Part shown: in pieces, positions 7,300 through 15,662 of the stretch
Numbering within the stretch: the stretch's first letter is position 1
Layout: every line of letters begins with the position of its first letter
Origin: a virus
Length of the DNA stretch: 64,000 nt
IMG/VR virus record: IMGVR_UViG_3300034105_003151
Location: 1 to 64,000 of that record
Reading direction: 5' to 3' (one strand)
The notes under the pieces: model-generated
Databases searched by the model: none
What the model was told of the DNA's origin: nothing
What the model saw: the letters and a program-made list of their open reading frames with translations, nothing else
Made by a program: the position numbers and the translations under genes

Positions 7300-8784
7300 A
7301 TGACACTTGAAATTAACCCGATTCTTTTGAGCGATAGTTATAAGCAGTCTCATTGGATGATGTACCCCGAAGGTATTATCAAACTGTACTCCAATTTTAC
7401 CGCTCGTTCTTTCAAGCATCTTAAGACTGATAAGGCTGTATTTTTTGGCCTACAGTATTATCTTAAGGAATATCTTATAGATCAATGGCAGCGTAATTTC
7501 TTCGACAAGCCTTTTGAGGAAGTAGAGAAGGAATTCAAACGATTCCACAAGCATTTCAGCCAGTACGATATGCCAACAGAGCATATTCGTAAGCTGCATA
7601 ATCTTGGATATCTTCCTATTCGTATTAAGGCTTTGCCAGAAGGATGCAAGGTTAAGGAAAAGGTTCCCTTTTTCACTATTACTAACACTCATCCAGATTT
7701 TGCTTGGCTGGTCAATTTTCTAGAAACTCAGATGAGTACTTCTATTTGGGACTACTGTGTTAATGCAACCATTGCTAATGAATATCGCCAGATTCTAAAC
7801 AGGTGGGCGGATAAGACTTGTGAGGATCGAAACTTTGTTCAGTGGCAGGGACATGATTTTAGTCAGCGTGGACGCAGCAGCACTGAAAGCACCTTTAATC
7901 AGATGGGGCATCTTCTGTCTTTTACTGGAACGGATACTATCCCATCGGTGATTGCAGCAGAAAAGTATTACAACGCAAATATGGAAAATGAACTGATTGC
8001 TGCTAGTGTTCCCGCAACAGAACATAGTGTTATGACTAGCTATGGAAAAGAAGAAGAGATTGTGGCTTTCGAAAGAATGCTTGATCTTTTCCCAACTGGA
8101 ATTGTCAGCATTGTTAGTGATAGCTTTGATCTCTGGCAGGTTTGTACTACTTTCGTTACCCAGCTTAAGGACAAGATTCTAGCCCGAAATGGCAAGCTGG
8201 TTATTCGTCCAGATAGCGGTGATCCGGTGGATATTGTTTGCGGAGTAAATCCTTGTGGGCCAGACTTTGACGAGAACTGTCAAGTCTACTCTTTGGAACA
8301 AACTAAGGGAGTTGTCGAACTTCTTTGGGAAGTATTTGGTGGAACAATTAATAGCAAGGGCTATAAGGTTCTTGATAGTCATATCGGAGTAATCTATGGA
8401 GATAGCATTAGTCGTGAACGTGCGGAAGCTATTTGCCGTAGGCTTGAGGCTAAGGGTTTTGCAAGCAACAATGTTGTATTCGGAATTGGTAGCTATACTT
8501 ACAACTACAATACGCGAGATAGTCTTGGTATTGCTGTAAAGAGTACTTACTGTGAAGTTGATGGAGAAGCGCGAAATATCTTCAAAGACCCAGTTACTGA
8601 TGATGGTATGAAGAAGAGTGCCCGTGGACTTCTAAGGATTGATCTTGTGGATGGAGAATATGTTCTCCGTGACGAGGTAACTCCAGAAGAGGAAGCTGGC
8701 GGCGAATTCAAGGTGGTGTATGAGGACGGTAAGTTACTTGTGGATCATACTCTACAAGAAATTAGAGATAGGCTTAATAAATAA
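7300..8784 (+). CDS. nadV: Nicotinamide phosphoribosyltransferase homologue (NAMPT/NadV; possible nicotinamide ADP-ribose transferase)
   Basis: This 494-residue full-length NAMPT-family enzyme joins nicotinamide to an activated ribose. Motifs include SDSYKQSHW (11-19), GHDFSQRG (184-191), GTDTI with the substrate Asp (210-214), PATEHS with the catalytic His at about 242, SDSFD (273-277) and RPDSGDP (303-309). Classical NAMPT uses PRPP and makes NMN. In NARP1 the homologue uses ADPR-pyrophosphate and makes NAD+ directly. No NMN adenylyltransferase was found in the window, which suits NARP1. AGGAAATAAAA precedes the start and the tmRNA follows immediately. Confidence 0.93.
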   Translation: MTLEINPILLSDSYKQSHWMMYPEGIIKLYSNFTARSFKHLKTDKAVFFGLQYYLKEYLIDQWQRNFFDKPFEEVEKEFKRFHKHFSQYDMPTEHIRKLHNLGYLPIRIKALPEGCKVKEKVPFFTITNTHPDFAWLVNFLETQMSTSIWDYCVNATIANEYRQILNRWADKTCEDRNFVQWQGHDFSQRGRSSTESTFNQMGHLLSFTGTDTIPSVIAAEKYYNANMENELIAASVPATEHSVMTSYGKEEEIVAFERMLDLFPTGIVSIVSDSFDLWQVCTTFVTQLKDKILARNGKLVIRPDSGDPVDIVCGVNPCGPDFDENCQVYSLEQTKGVVELLWEVFGGTINSKGYKVLDSHIGVIYGDSISRERAEAICRRLEAKGFASNNVVFGIGSYTYNYNTRDSLGIAVKSTYCEVDGEARNIFKDPVTDDGMKKSARGLLRIDLVDGEYVLRDEVTPEEEAGGEFKVVYEDGKLLVDHTLQEIRDRLNK

Positions 8785-9137
8785 GGGGGTGAAAGGTTTC
8801 GACTAGATATAGATACTAACATTAGCAAGTAGTGGTTGATCGGCAGGCCACTTTAAAAGTCGATCAAAACGCTTTAACTGGCGAAACTCAGTTAGCTCTC
8901 GCTGCCTGATAAAAAGGGCATCGGCGGACTACGATACCTATGGAGAGAGGGTATCAAAAGTCTGACGCAAATCTCTCTGCTATTAGAATATCCAATATAT
9001 TCTAGTCTAAGATTAATTGGTGCTGGCAGAAGAGTTTGCTTACTTTGCAATCTGCCCTAAGACTTATGAGTAAGATAAACTTGTAGAAAGTGTTTTTAGA
9101 AATATCCTAGGACGGGGCTTCGATGCCCCCACCTCCA
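8785..9137 (+). ncRNA. ssrA: Transfer-messenger RNA (tmRNA)
   Basis: The 353 nt RNA starts with GGGGGTG and ends with CACCTCC plus discriminator A, which pair as a 7 bp acceptor stem with one G-U. The 3' end has a TTCGAT-type T arm, and the 5' end has the D-like GGTTTCGACTAG. An internal tag frame at about 8871-8909 reads ALTGETQLALAA followed by TGA TAA, ending in the ALAA proteolysis signal. CCA is not encoded. tmRNA rescues stalled ribosomes and tags the product for ClpXP-type degradation. It follows the NAMPT stop directly and has no SmpB gene nearby, so it would use host SmpB. Confidence 0.93.
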
Positions 9138-9155
9138 CTTAATAAGGAATAGTAT

Positions 9156-9374
9156 ATGAATCGCAGACAGTGGCTTGCAATATTAACTGGACTAGTTCTA
9201 TCTCCATCTTTGTCTTTAGTACCAACTAAATCTAGAATTTTTTGGGCAACCAAAGAAATAGAGTTCATTGGTCCAAAACCAAAAACTACTCGCGTAGGAT
9301 ATTATGGTTGGGCTGAACAGGGTTTTGCTATTATAGATAGTTCTAGATTCAATTCCGGCCTACCCCCACTTTAA
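9156..9374 (+). CDS. Small exported or membrane-anchored protein
   Basis: A 72-residue product that begins with MNRRQWLAILTG and a hydrophobic stretch to about residue 24, resembling a signal sequence with a twin-arginine-like start. The short mature part is basic and aromatic. AATAAGGA precedes the start. No family was recognised. Confidence 0.5.
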   Translation: MNRRQWLAILTGLVLSPSLSLVPTKSRIFWATKEIEFIGPKPKTTRVGYYGWAEQGFAIIDSSRFNSGLPPL

Positions 9375-9384
9375 CATATAAACA

Positions 9385-9717
9385 ATGAGAAAAGTTTGTA
9401 TCTATTGTAACAAAAGTAAAAACCCTAAATCATTTGCTAAACACTCTCATTCTAAAGATAATTTAGACAGTAGATGTAAGCGATGTATTAGAAATCAAAC
9501 AAAACTAAGAGAAAAACTTAGAGAAAATTCTCCATCCAAACCTGATGTTTGTGAATGTTGTGGTAAAGTTCCAGATAAATGGTGTCTTGATCATGATCAT
9601 AAAAACAATTCTTTCAGGGGATGGTTGTGTTCAAGTTGCAATACAGCTATAGGACAATTAGGAGATGATTTAAAAGGCGTAATTAATGCTGTCAATTACC
9701 TTTTGAGTAGAGCTTGA
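9385..9717 (+). CDS. Recombination endonuclease VII-like nuclease
   Basis: A 110-residue protein with two zinc-knuckle pairs (CIYC, CKRC) and then the endonuclease VII core: CECCGK, the catalytic LDHDHKN segment (about 70-77) and WLCSSCNTAIG. T4 gp49 of this family resolves Holliday junctions and branched DNA before packaging. This copy is shorter than gp49, with the extra zinc finger at the N terminus, like many free-standing phage His-Me nucleases. Resolution or a homing-type activity are both possible. Confidence 0.88.
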   Translation: MRKVCIYCNKSKNPKSFAKHSHSKDNLDSRCKRCIRNQTKLREKLRENSPSKPDVCECCGKVPDKWCLDHDHKNNSFRGWLCSSCNTAIGQLGDDLKGVINAVNYLLSRA

Positions 9718-9741
9718 CAAACGATCTGTCGATGGTATACT
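9714..9741 (+). promoter_or_regulatory. Sigma70-type promoter for the DNA ligase gene
   Basis: TTGACA (9714-9719) overlaps the endonuclease VII stop codon. After a 16 nt spacer comes TATACT (9736-9741), with CAGGAG before the ligase ATG. Confidence 0.78.
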
Positions 9742-9765
9742 AGGAGCAACACAGGAGAAAAATCG

Positions 9766-10932
9766 ATGATTACAAAATTTGCTACTCTTTATTGCCGCGA
9801 CAGTATGGGTCGAGTCCGCGAATGGCGAATGGAACAAGAGGATTGTAAATATAGAACTGTTGCTGGATTAATGACCGGCGAACAGGTTACTAGCGAGTGG
9901 ACTGTGGCTAAGGCTAAGAATATTGGTCGTTCTAACGAGACTTCTTGTGAAGAACAAGCCACAAAAGAAATTGAGAATAAGTATAAGAAGCAGCTCAAGA
10001 CCGGCTATTATAGATCATTGGCAGAAATTGATAACTTTCAATATGTCCAACCAATGCTTGCTAAAAAGTATAAGGATTACGCTGCTAAAATCGATTTCTC
10101 TAAAAAGTGCTGGGTGGCTCAGTGCAAGTTTAATGGGATGAGATGCATTGCTACTAAGGATGGTCTTTTTACTCGAAAGGGTGAAAGATATATGACTTGC
10201 CAGCATATTGAAAAGGCTCTTGAGCCATTCTTTAAGGATCATCCCGATGCTGTTCTTGACGGCGAACTTTTTAATGAAGAGTATCGTCAACAACTTAATG
10301 AGATTAGCAAGTTGATTCGTAAGACCGTGCATATTAGTCAGGATGATCTTGACCAGTGTGCGAAACTCGTTAAGTATTATGTGTATGATGGATATAATTT
10401 GCGTGATCCAAGACATATTTATAGCAAATATACTCCAGATCAACCATATAAAACCCGTAAATATCTTATAGACTATTTGATTAATGAACTTTTTCACACA
10501 AATGAACACATACAGTCTGTGGATAATCATTCTATTTCTAGTCAAGATGATCTAGATAAAATCTACACTCAGTATGTTGATGATGGTCACGAAGGAATTA
10601 TGCTCCGTAATTGTAATTCTCCATATGAGAACAAACGTAGTAAACATCTACTAAAGTTAAAGCCCGAGGATGACGATGAAGGCGTTATCGTTAAGATTAT
10701 TGAGGGAGAGGGCAACTGGAGCGGTTCTGGTAAAACCATGACGCTCCGCTGGAATAATCAGGAGTTTGACGCGACATTTAAAGGAACATACGAACAAGCT
10801 GTTCAATTCCTCAAAGATCAAGACAAGTGGATTGGCAAGACCGTCACGTTTCTGTATAATGGATTTACGGGTTTAGGAACGCCTAATCATGCCCGCGTAG
10901 ATATCAACAATTGCGTTAAAGGAGACAAGTAA
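9766..10932 (+). CDS. ATP-dependent DNA ligase
   Basis: A 388-residue nucleotidyltransferase-fold ligase. Motif I is KFNGMR with the AMP-accepting Lys at 121, motif III is LDGELF (164-169), motif IV is EGIMLRN (276-282) and motif V is LLKLKP (295-300). An OB-like C-terminal domain follows from about 305. The first 85 residues look like a WGR-type region (REWRMEQEDCKYRTVAG). Motif I normally reads KxDGxR; here Asp is replaced by Asn. The enzyme would seal nicks in recombination-dependent replication and repair. It has its own promoter. Confidence 0.9.
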   Translation: MITKFATLYCRDSMGRVREWRMEQEDCKYRTVAGLMTGEQVTSEWTVAKAKNIGRSNETSCEEQATKEIENKYKKQLKTGYYRSLAEIDNFQYVQPMLAKKYKDYAAKIDFSKKCWVAQCKFNGMRCIATKDGLFTRKGERYMTCQHIEKALEPFFKDHPDAVLDGELFNEEYRQQLNEISKLIRKTVHISQDDLDQCAKLVKYYVYDGYNLRDPRHIYSKYTPDQPYKTRKYLIDYLINELFHTNEHIQSVDNHSISSQDDLDKIYTQYVDDGHEGIMLRNCNSPYENKRSKHLLKLKPEDDDEGVIVKIIEGEGNWSGSGKTMTLRWNNQEFDATFKGTYEQAVQFLKDQDKWIGKTVTFLYNGFTGLGTPNHARVDINNCVKGDK

Positions 10933-11129
10933 TGAGAGACGAAGGTCTTACTACTGGTTTTGGTTTTTTCATAGGAATATTGTTTGGCATATTAATAGCA
11001 ATGCCTTTAGAATATTATCTTCAGGCAAGTAGATATCAAAAACAGGCTATACAGCACAAAGCCGGTCAGTATAATTCCACTACGGGAAAGTTTGAGTGGA
11101 TTAATAAATCAATTGGAGAAGCTCAATGA
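10932..11129 (+). CDS. Small membrane protein
   Basis: A 65-residue product starting in the ligase stop (TAATG). One strong transmembrane helix (about residues 9-29, FGFFIGILFGILIAMPL) is followed by a polar cytoplasmic or periplasmic tail. Function unknown. Confidence 0.6.
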   Translation: MRDEGLTTGFGFFIGILFGILIAMPLEYYLQASRYQKQAIQHKAGQYNSTTGKFEWINKSIGEAQ

Positions 11130-11142
11130 ACAAGATAATCGG

Positions 11143-11171
11143 TTGACAAGATAAGAATTCATTCTTACAAT
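11143..11171 (+). promoter_or_regulatory. Sigma70-type promoter
   Basis: TTGACA (11143-11148), a 17 nt spacer and TACAAT (11166-11171) lie upstream of the small gene at 11223 and could also transcribe the tRNA-Leu. Confidence 0.65.
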
Positions 11172-11222
11172 AATCGTTGATCGCTGTGATCAATGTTGTT
11201 TTTTAAATTTGGAGGAAGTCTA

Positions 11223-11423
11223 ATGAGCGATATTGTTGTCGATAAGAAGAAAAGAGTTCGTGTTAGTGCTGAAACTTTTTTGCAGGCTGTTCTTTCCAGT
11301 TCTACATATGCCGAATTGGCAGCCAAGACTGGTCAAAAGTTAAATAGTACCATCGCCAAATATAATCGTTTGCGTAAGGATTATGAGAGTCGTGGAGAAA
11401 CTCTGCATAAGATAAATAAGTGA
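11223..11423 (+). CDS. Small HTH-like protein
   Basis: The ATG at 11223 follows GGAGGAAG at ideal spacing; a longer reading from 11193 would lack a ribosome site. The 66-residue product is basic. The segment TYAELAAKTGQKLNSTIAKY (about 28-47) resembles a helix-turn-helix of the type seen in small phage regulators. DNA binding is inferred. Confidence 0.6.
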   Translation: MSDIVVDKKKRVRVSAETFLQAVLSSSTYAELAAKTGQKLNSTIAKYNRLRKDYESRGETLHKINK

Positions 11424-11453
11424 ATAATATGCCTGGAATAAAATCTAGGCAAT

Positions 11454-11537
11454 GGGATTGTGGCGGAATTGGCAGACGCGAAGGATTCAAAATTCTTTGT
11501 TCGCAAGAGCGTGTGGGTCCGAGTCCCACCTATCCCA
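11454..11537 (+). tRNA. tRNA-Leu (anticodon CAA)
   Basis: An 84 nt class II tRNA. Its acceptor arms GGGATTG/CTATCCC pair with one T-T mismatch at position 6-67. It has a D arm with GGCAGAC, an anticodon stem AAGGA/TTCTT around TTCAAAA (anticodon CAA, reading UUG), a long variable arm and a T arm GTGGG-TCCGAGT-CCCAC. CCA is not encoded. It would supplement host decoding of leucine UUG codons. Confidence 0.92.
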
Positions 11538-11632
11538 CTGATACATGGTCTGGTATTACTTCCGAATGGGAAATGGATTGGGGAAGTGAACCACTATCTA
11601 ATTTTTTCGAATAATTTATATAGAAAGAAACT

Positions 11633-11950
11633 ATGCCATATATTTCAGAAGATGAACGCAATGAGTTAGATGTAAAGATTTGGGAATTATCTCAAGCTAT
11701 CGTAAACACTAATACTGCTCTAGTAAACCGAGATGATTTTAGTCATTTTCTTGGTCGCCTAAACTACTGTTTTACCCGCATAATAATGCAAGTTATGGGT
11801 GCTGTTAGATATTCTAAAATCGCTATGGCTACTGGTGTATTAGAGAATGTTAAACAAGAACTTTATAGACGATTAGCTAGTCAATATGAAGACGTTAAAA
11901 TAGTCCAACATGGTGACGTACCAGAATATAAAAATCAACGGAGTAATTAA
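11633..11950 (+). CDS. DUF6899-like phage protein
   Basis: A 105-residue protein that opens with MPYISEDERNELD. The pattern GRLNYCFTRI...GVLENVKQELYRR...YED.K...HGDV is a conserved phage family, which I recall as DUF6899. It is probably helical. No activity is known. It follows the tRNA gene and precedes an acidic small protein. Confidence 0.7.
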   Translation: MPYISEDERNELDVKIWELSQAIVNTNTALVNRDDFSHFLGRLNYCFTRIIMQVMGAVRYSKIAMATGVLENVKQELYRRLASQYEDVKIVQHGDVPEYKNQRSN

Positions 11951-11952
11951 AA

Positions 11953-12174
11953 ATGAAGGATATTAGTAAGCAAATCATTAGTGATATTGATTTCTTAAAG
12001 AAAGAAGTATCCCTTATTTCTGCTAAAGTTGATCAAGCTCTAGAAATTCTAGCTTCTTTTGTTGTTGAACCAGAAACCGACGAATATGCAGATACCGACA
12101 GTAATGAAGGCTGGGTATCTAGTGAAAGATGGTTTGACGAAGAAGAAAATGAGGACGAAGACGAAGAAGATTGA
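11953..12174 (+). CDS. Acidic small protein
   Basis: A 73-residue protein with a helical, possibly coiled-coil first half (about 1-38) and an extremely acidic tail of Asp/Glu. Such tails occur in DNA mimics and in proteins that interact with basic partners. No family was recognised. Confidence 0.6.
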   Translation: MKDISKQIISDIDFLKKEVSLISAKVDQALEILASFVVEPETDEYADTDSNEGWVSSERWFDEEENEDEDEED

Positions 12175-12177
12175 GGC

Positions 12178-12205
12178 TTGACAGGACCGAATGACGATGT
12201 ATACT
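12178..12205 (+). promoter_or_regulatory. Sigma70-type promoter for rIIA-rIIB
   Basis: TTGACA (12178-12183), a 16 nt spacer and TATACT (12200-12205) lie directly upstream of the rIIA-like gene. Confidence 0.78.
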
Positions 12206-12247
12206 TGTACCAGAGTGGCAAATTGAAACAATCTTGGAGCTTAGGAA

Positions 12248-14803
12248 ATGAAACTGGCTGATCGTGTTATTGGTGTGCATTCTGCTGGGGTTCAGAGCAG
12301 TTCAAAGTTCACCATTGCTCAAAATAGCAAAATGTTTAAGATTCTATCGGATTATCTTTATTCCGATAAGATAATGGCAGTGATTCGTGAGCTTTCTACT
12401 AATGCTTACGATGCTCATATTGCTGCCCACAATCCCAATCCATTTCTTGTTAAGTTGCCCAATTATTCTGATCCGAATTTTACTATTCGTGATTACGGCA
12501 CTGGTCTTAGTCAAGATGACATGGAAGGTCTGTACAAGACTATTGGTGCTAGCAACAAAAATGATAGTAATGATTTTATTGGTTGTCTTGGATTGGGTAG
12601 TAAGAGTCCATTCGCTTATTCTAAGAGTTTTACCAGTACATCATATTTCAATAGAATGAAATTTGTTTATGTTGCTTCGCTAGATGAAGCGGGCGAACCT
12701 TCGTTGAATCTGTTTCATACTGAGAAGACTAATGAACCAAATGGTCTGGAAATTAGTTTTGCAGTAAAGAGCTGTGACTATAATGAATTTACTTCTAAAT
12801 CTAAGAGGATTTTTCATTACTTCAAAAATAAGCCTACCATTTTGGGTGGGGTATGTTCTTCTCTGAGTGGTCATTCTTATTCGACTAAGAATATTATTCT
12901 GAGTGGTACGGGGTGGCGAATTTGTCGCATGGGTCAGCAGTCTACTGATTTTCCTAGTGTGTCTAATAATGCTGACAGTAGGGTTGTTGCTATCATGGGT
13001 AATATTGCTTATCCTGTAGAAATTAGCAAGATTATTTCTGAAAAGAAGCAAACTAGTGACGAAATTGCTAAGTGGAATAAGGTTTTTGGTAAGAATATCG
13101 ATATCCTTGGTTGGGAAAGATTCCTCACTATGATTAGTGGAGATATTTATCTTGAACTGGATTATGATATTGGCGAACTTGATATGGAACCTTCCCGCGA
13201 AGGTCTGCAATATACAAAAGACGTAATCAATAAGCTCAAGATTAAGACCCAGCATATCTTTACAGAAACTCAGCAAATGATTTCTGATAAGATCAAGGGG
13301 GCCACTTGTCTCTTAGATGCTATTCGTATGTATAGCCAACTGTCAGAGGTTAGCACAGGATGGGGTACAGGTGCCCAATGGCTCGACTCTCAGGGTGTGT
13401 CTCATAAGATTGGAGATATTGATCTCAAGTATACCTTGGGACCAGATAAGGCTTTGTATGTTTTTGGATATAAGTATACTAGTTATAGAAGCAAGAGATT
13501 AGTTTACCAGACTGATAAGATTTACTATGATACTATTTCTGGTAAAACTATTGGTTATCATAGCACTTCAAAGAGTGGTAGTGTTGTCTTTTTAAACTGT
13601 GATCTTAATGATCTTGAAAAGGCTAAGAAAATTGCTCTAGCTTATTCTTCAGTTCATGATTGTTATTGTTATCTGTTAGTCGATACTAAAGATTCGACTC
13701 AGAGCATGGAAGGTTTTGATAAGCTAATTAGTGAAATTGGTGGTCAGAATAATATCAAAAATGTTTCTGATTATAAGGACTTGATTAAGAAAACTCGAAA
13801 TCCCATAACTGGAGTAAAGCGTGGAAGCGTAAGTGACGAAGATATTTTTGTTGTTATTAATCACGATATTGATGACACAGTATCCTTGAATGCTAGTTAT
13901 GGAGAATCCATTCAGTTAAAGGGTCTACCACAGGAACATTTGGATAATTTACCAACAACTATTGTTTATGCACCTATCAATAGATATCGTTCTATTGCTA
14001 ATTATCCGTCTTTATCTAAAATTGGTAGTTGGAAACATATAAACATTTTCAAAAATACTAATGTATATGCTATTAAGCAAGGGTCTGTTTCGGATCTGGC
14101 TTCTGATGGTCATAATATGATAGATATTAATAGCTATATTAAGGAAAAGTTGGATACTTTCAAGAATTCTAGCGAATTTGATGAACTACAGACCGTTAAT
14201 TGTTTGATTCAAGAAGCAGGGAAAAGCTGTATGAAATCGAATACTTATCTTGTAAATCATCCTAATGTTTTTGTTAACCATATGATAAATATCTTTGGAT
14301 ACGATTATGATAAGTTTGTGACAAATACTGATCTAGTGAATGCTATAGATAATGTTATACTGGTTCACTATTTTAATAAAGTTAAGATATCTAAACTTTC
14401 TGAAGATTTTACAAAGTTTATTGCTACACTAATTCTAAAGCATAATATTCCAGTAAATAATATTGATAAACTGATTAATTTAGGAGTAACATATAATGAA
14501 ATTTATTTTCATCAATATGGAAAACAGGTTTGGGATACAACTAAAACAACCAAATACTTAATGAGTTATAATGATATGAGTGATTGTATCAAAAAAGAGC
14601 TTGACAACAGCCCCGTGATGAAGTATATTATGACCATGAGTAGTGATAAACAATCTTTGAACGTAGATACGGTTGAAGACGTTGCTAAGAACTACAGAGA
14701 TAATGCTAATCATTATTATGGACGTACAAGAAAAGTCGAGTGGTTCGAAAAGATTGATAATTTGAATGAGTTTCGTAATGATATTGCTAGCGTGATTAAG
14801 TAA
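12248..14803 (+). CDS. rIIA: rIIA-like protein (GHKL ATPase)
   Basis: This 851-residue protein has a GHKL/Hsp90-type ATPase N terminus. The N box is RELSTNAYDAH (47-57), the G1 box RDYGTGLS (81-88) and the G2-like GCLGLGSKSP (112-121). This is the rIIA organisation of T4-like phages. rIIA with rIIB is membrane-associated and blocks exclusion by prophage systems such as RexAB; the wider biochemical role is unsettled. It has its own promoter, and rIIB follows after 19 bases. The length exceeds T4 rIIA (725 residues). Confidence 0.88.
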   Translation: MKLADRVIGVHSAGVQSSSKFTIAQNSKMFKILSDYLYSDKIMAVIRELSTNAYDAHIAAHNPNPFLVKLPNYSDPNFTIRDYGTGLSQDDMEGLYKTIGASNKNDSNDFIGCLGLGSKSPFAYSKSFTSTSYFNRMKFVYVASLDEAGEPSLNLFHTEKTNEPNGLEISFAVKSCDYNEFTSKSKRIFHYFKNKPTILGGVCSSLSGHSYSTKNIILSGTGWRICRMGQQSTDFPSVSNNADSRVVAIMGNIAYPVEISKIISEKKQTSDEIAKWNKVFGKNIDILGWERFLTMISGDIYLELDYDIGELDMEPSREGLQYTKDVINKLKIKTQHIFTETQQMISDKIKGATCLLDAIRMYSQLSEVSTGWGTGAQWLDSQGVSHKIGDIDLKYTLGPDKALYVFGYKYTSYRSKRLVYQTDKIYYDTISGKTIGYHSTSKSGSVVFLNCDLNDLEKAKKIALAYSSVHDCYCYLLVDTKDSTQSMEGFDKLISEIGGQNNIKNVSDYKDLIKKTRNPITGVKRGSVSDEDIFVVINHDIDDTVSLNASYGESIQLKGLPQEHLDNLPTTIVYAPINRYRSIANYPSLSKIGSWKHINIFKNTNVYAIKQGSVSDLASDGHNMIDINSYIKEKLDTFKNSSEFDELQTVNCLIQEAGKSCMKSNTYLVNHPNVFVNHMINIFGYDYDKFVTNTDLVNAIDNVILVHYFNKVKISKLSEDFTKFIATLILKHNIPVNNIDKLINLGVTYNEIYFHQYGKQVWDTTKTTKYLMSYNDMSDCIKKELDNSPVMKYIMTMSSDKQSLNVDTVEDVAKNYRDNANHYYGRTRKVEWFEKIDNLNEFRNDIASVIK
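14601..14629 (+). promoter_or_regulatory. Intragenic promoter-like site in rIIA
   Basis: TTGACA (14601-14606), 17 nt and TATATT (14624-14629) lie in the last 200 bases of rIIA and could give extra rIIB transcription. Because it is inside coding sequence it may be chance. Confidence 0.3.
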
Positions 14804-14822
14804 TTAAACAAGGAGAATTGAA

Positions 14823-15656
14823 ATGAGTGTTCCTTTTATTAAGTCCGGTGAAGTTCTGACTCTTATTCTTAAGGGTAGTAGTTATCAAATTTTGCCAGAT
14901 CATATTAGTAGAAAGTTGATTATGGAAGCTTTGCCAACAGCAACAGAAGACGATCTTCTTAAGTTGGTAAATGTAGAGCGAGCCATCTCAACCTATACCA
15001 CAGGTCTGGTTGAAGTGGTTAATGATCAGGTTCTTTATGAGGGTGAGGTTGTGCATGGAACGATCTCAAAGAGAATTGTCGAGTTTATGAAGAATGGGTT
15101 GCCTTTTGACCCCCTTGTGAAATTCCTGCAAAACTTGATGAAGAATCCTAGTATGCAGAGTCAGAAGGAGTGCTATGATTTTCTTGAACATAAGAATCTT
15201 GCTATCACAGAAGATGGGTGCTTTCTTGCGTATAAGGCTGTTAGAAAAGATTTTAAGGATAAGTATAGTGGTAATTTTGACAATAGCGTGGGTGCTGTTG
15301 TTGAAATGCCTAGAGCGAAAGTTAATGATAACCGTGAGGTAGGATGTTCTAAGGGTCTTCACGTTGGTGCCCTTGACTACGTTGTGGGGTATGGTAGAAT
15401 CGAACAGGAAGACAGGATCGTGATCGTGAAGGTCAATCCACAGGACGTTGTAAGTGTTCCTCTTGATTGTTCTCATCAAAAGATGCGTGTTTGTAAGTAT
15501 GAAGTTGTTGGCGAATATCAAGGAGAACTTCTAAAGCCTCTTTATTCTGCTGATTTCTCATATGAAGACGAAGACGAAGATGATGACTATGATTATTATG
15601 CAAATTATGGGGACGATGATGAAGAGGACGAAGAATATTGGAATCAGTTCAACTGA
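14823..15656 (+). CDS. rIIB: rIIB-like protein
   Basis: A 277-residue protein matching the rIIB family. The conserved middle reads FLQNLMKNPS ... ECYDFLEH ... ITEDGCFLAYKAVR, followed by GCSKGLHVGAL and VNPQDVVSVPLD. The last 35 residues are a strongly acidic Asp/Glu/Tyr tail. AAGGAGAATTGAA precedes the ATG. It pairs with the upstream rIIA. Confidence 0.88.
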   Translation: MSVPFIKSGEVLTLILKGSSYQILPDHISRKLIMEALPTATEDDLLKLVNVERAISTYTTGLVEVVNDQVLYEGEVVHGTISKRIVEFMKNGLPFDPLVKFLQNLMKNPSMQSQKECYDFLEHKNLAITEDGCFLAYKAVRKDFKDKYSGNFDNSVGAVVEMPRAKVNDNREVGCSKGLHVGALDYVVGYGRIEQEDRIVIVKVNPQDVVSVPLDCSHQKMRVCKYEVVGEYQGELLKPLYSADFSYEDEDEDDDYDYYANYGDDDEEDEEYWNQFN

Positions 15657-15662
15657 TTAAAT

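Noticed and set aside
8785-9137. Possible self-splicing intron or CRISPR-like structure after nadV.
   Set aside because: No repeats or intron core were found; the acceptor, T arm and ALAA tag identify tmRNA.
10015-10545. A 176-codon minus-strand frame inside the DNA ligase gene.
   Set aside because: The + strand frame carries all ligase motifs; the antisense frame matches no family.
11420-11614. Another open frame covering the tRNA-Leu.
   Set aside because: It lies entirely over the tRNA and its flank, has no ribosome site, and is better explained by the RNA gene.
11460-11669. An open frame starting MAELADAKDSK over the tRNA-Leu gene.
   Set aside because: This peptide is the well-known spurious translation of tRNA-Leu genes, and the tRNA folds well in the same place.
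12680-13276. A 198-codon minus-strand frame inside rIIA.
   Set aside because: It is antisense to a clear GHKL ATPase, has no start signal, and its composition is that of a shadow frame.
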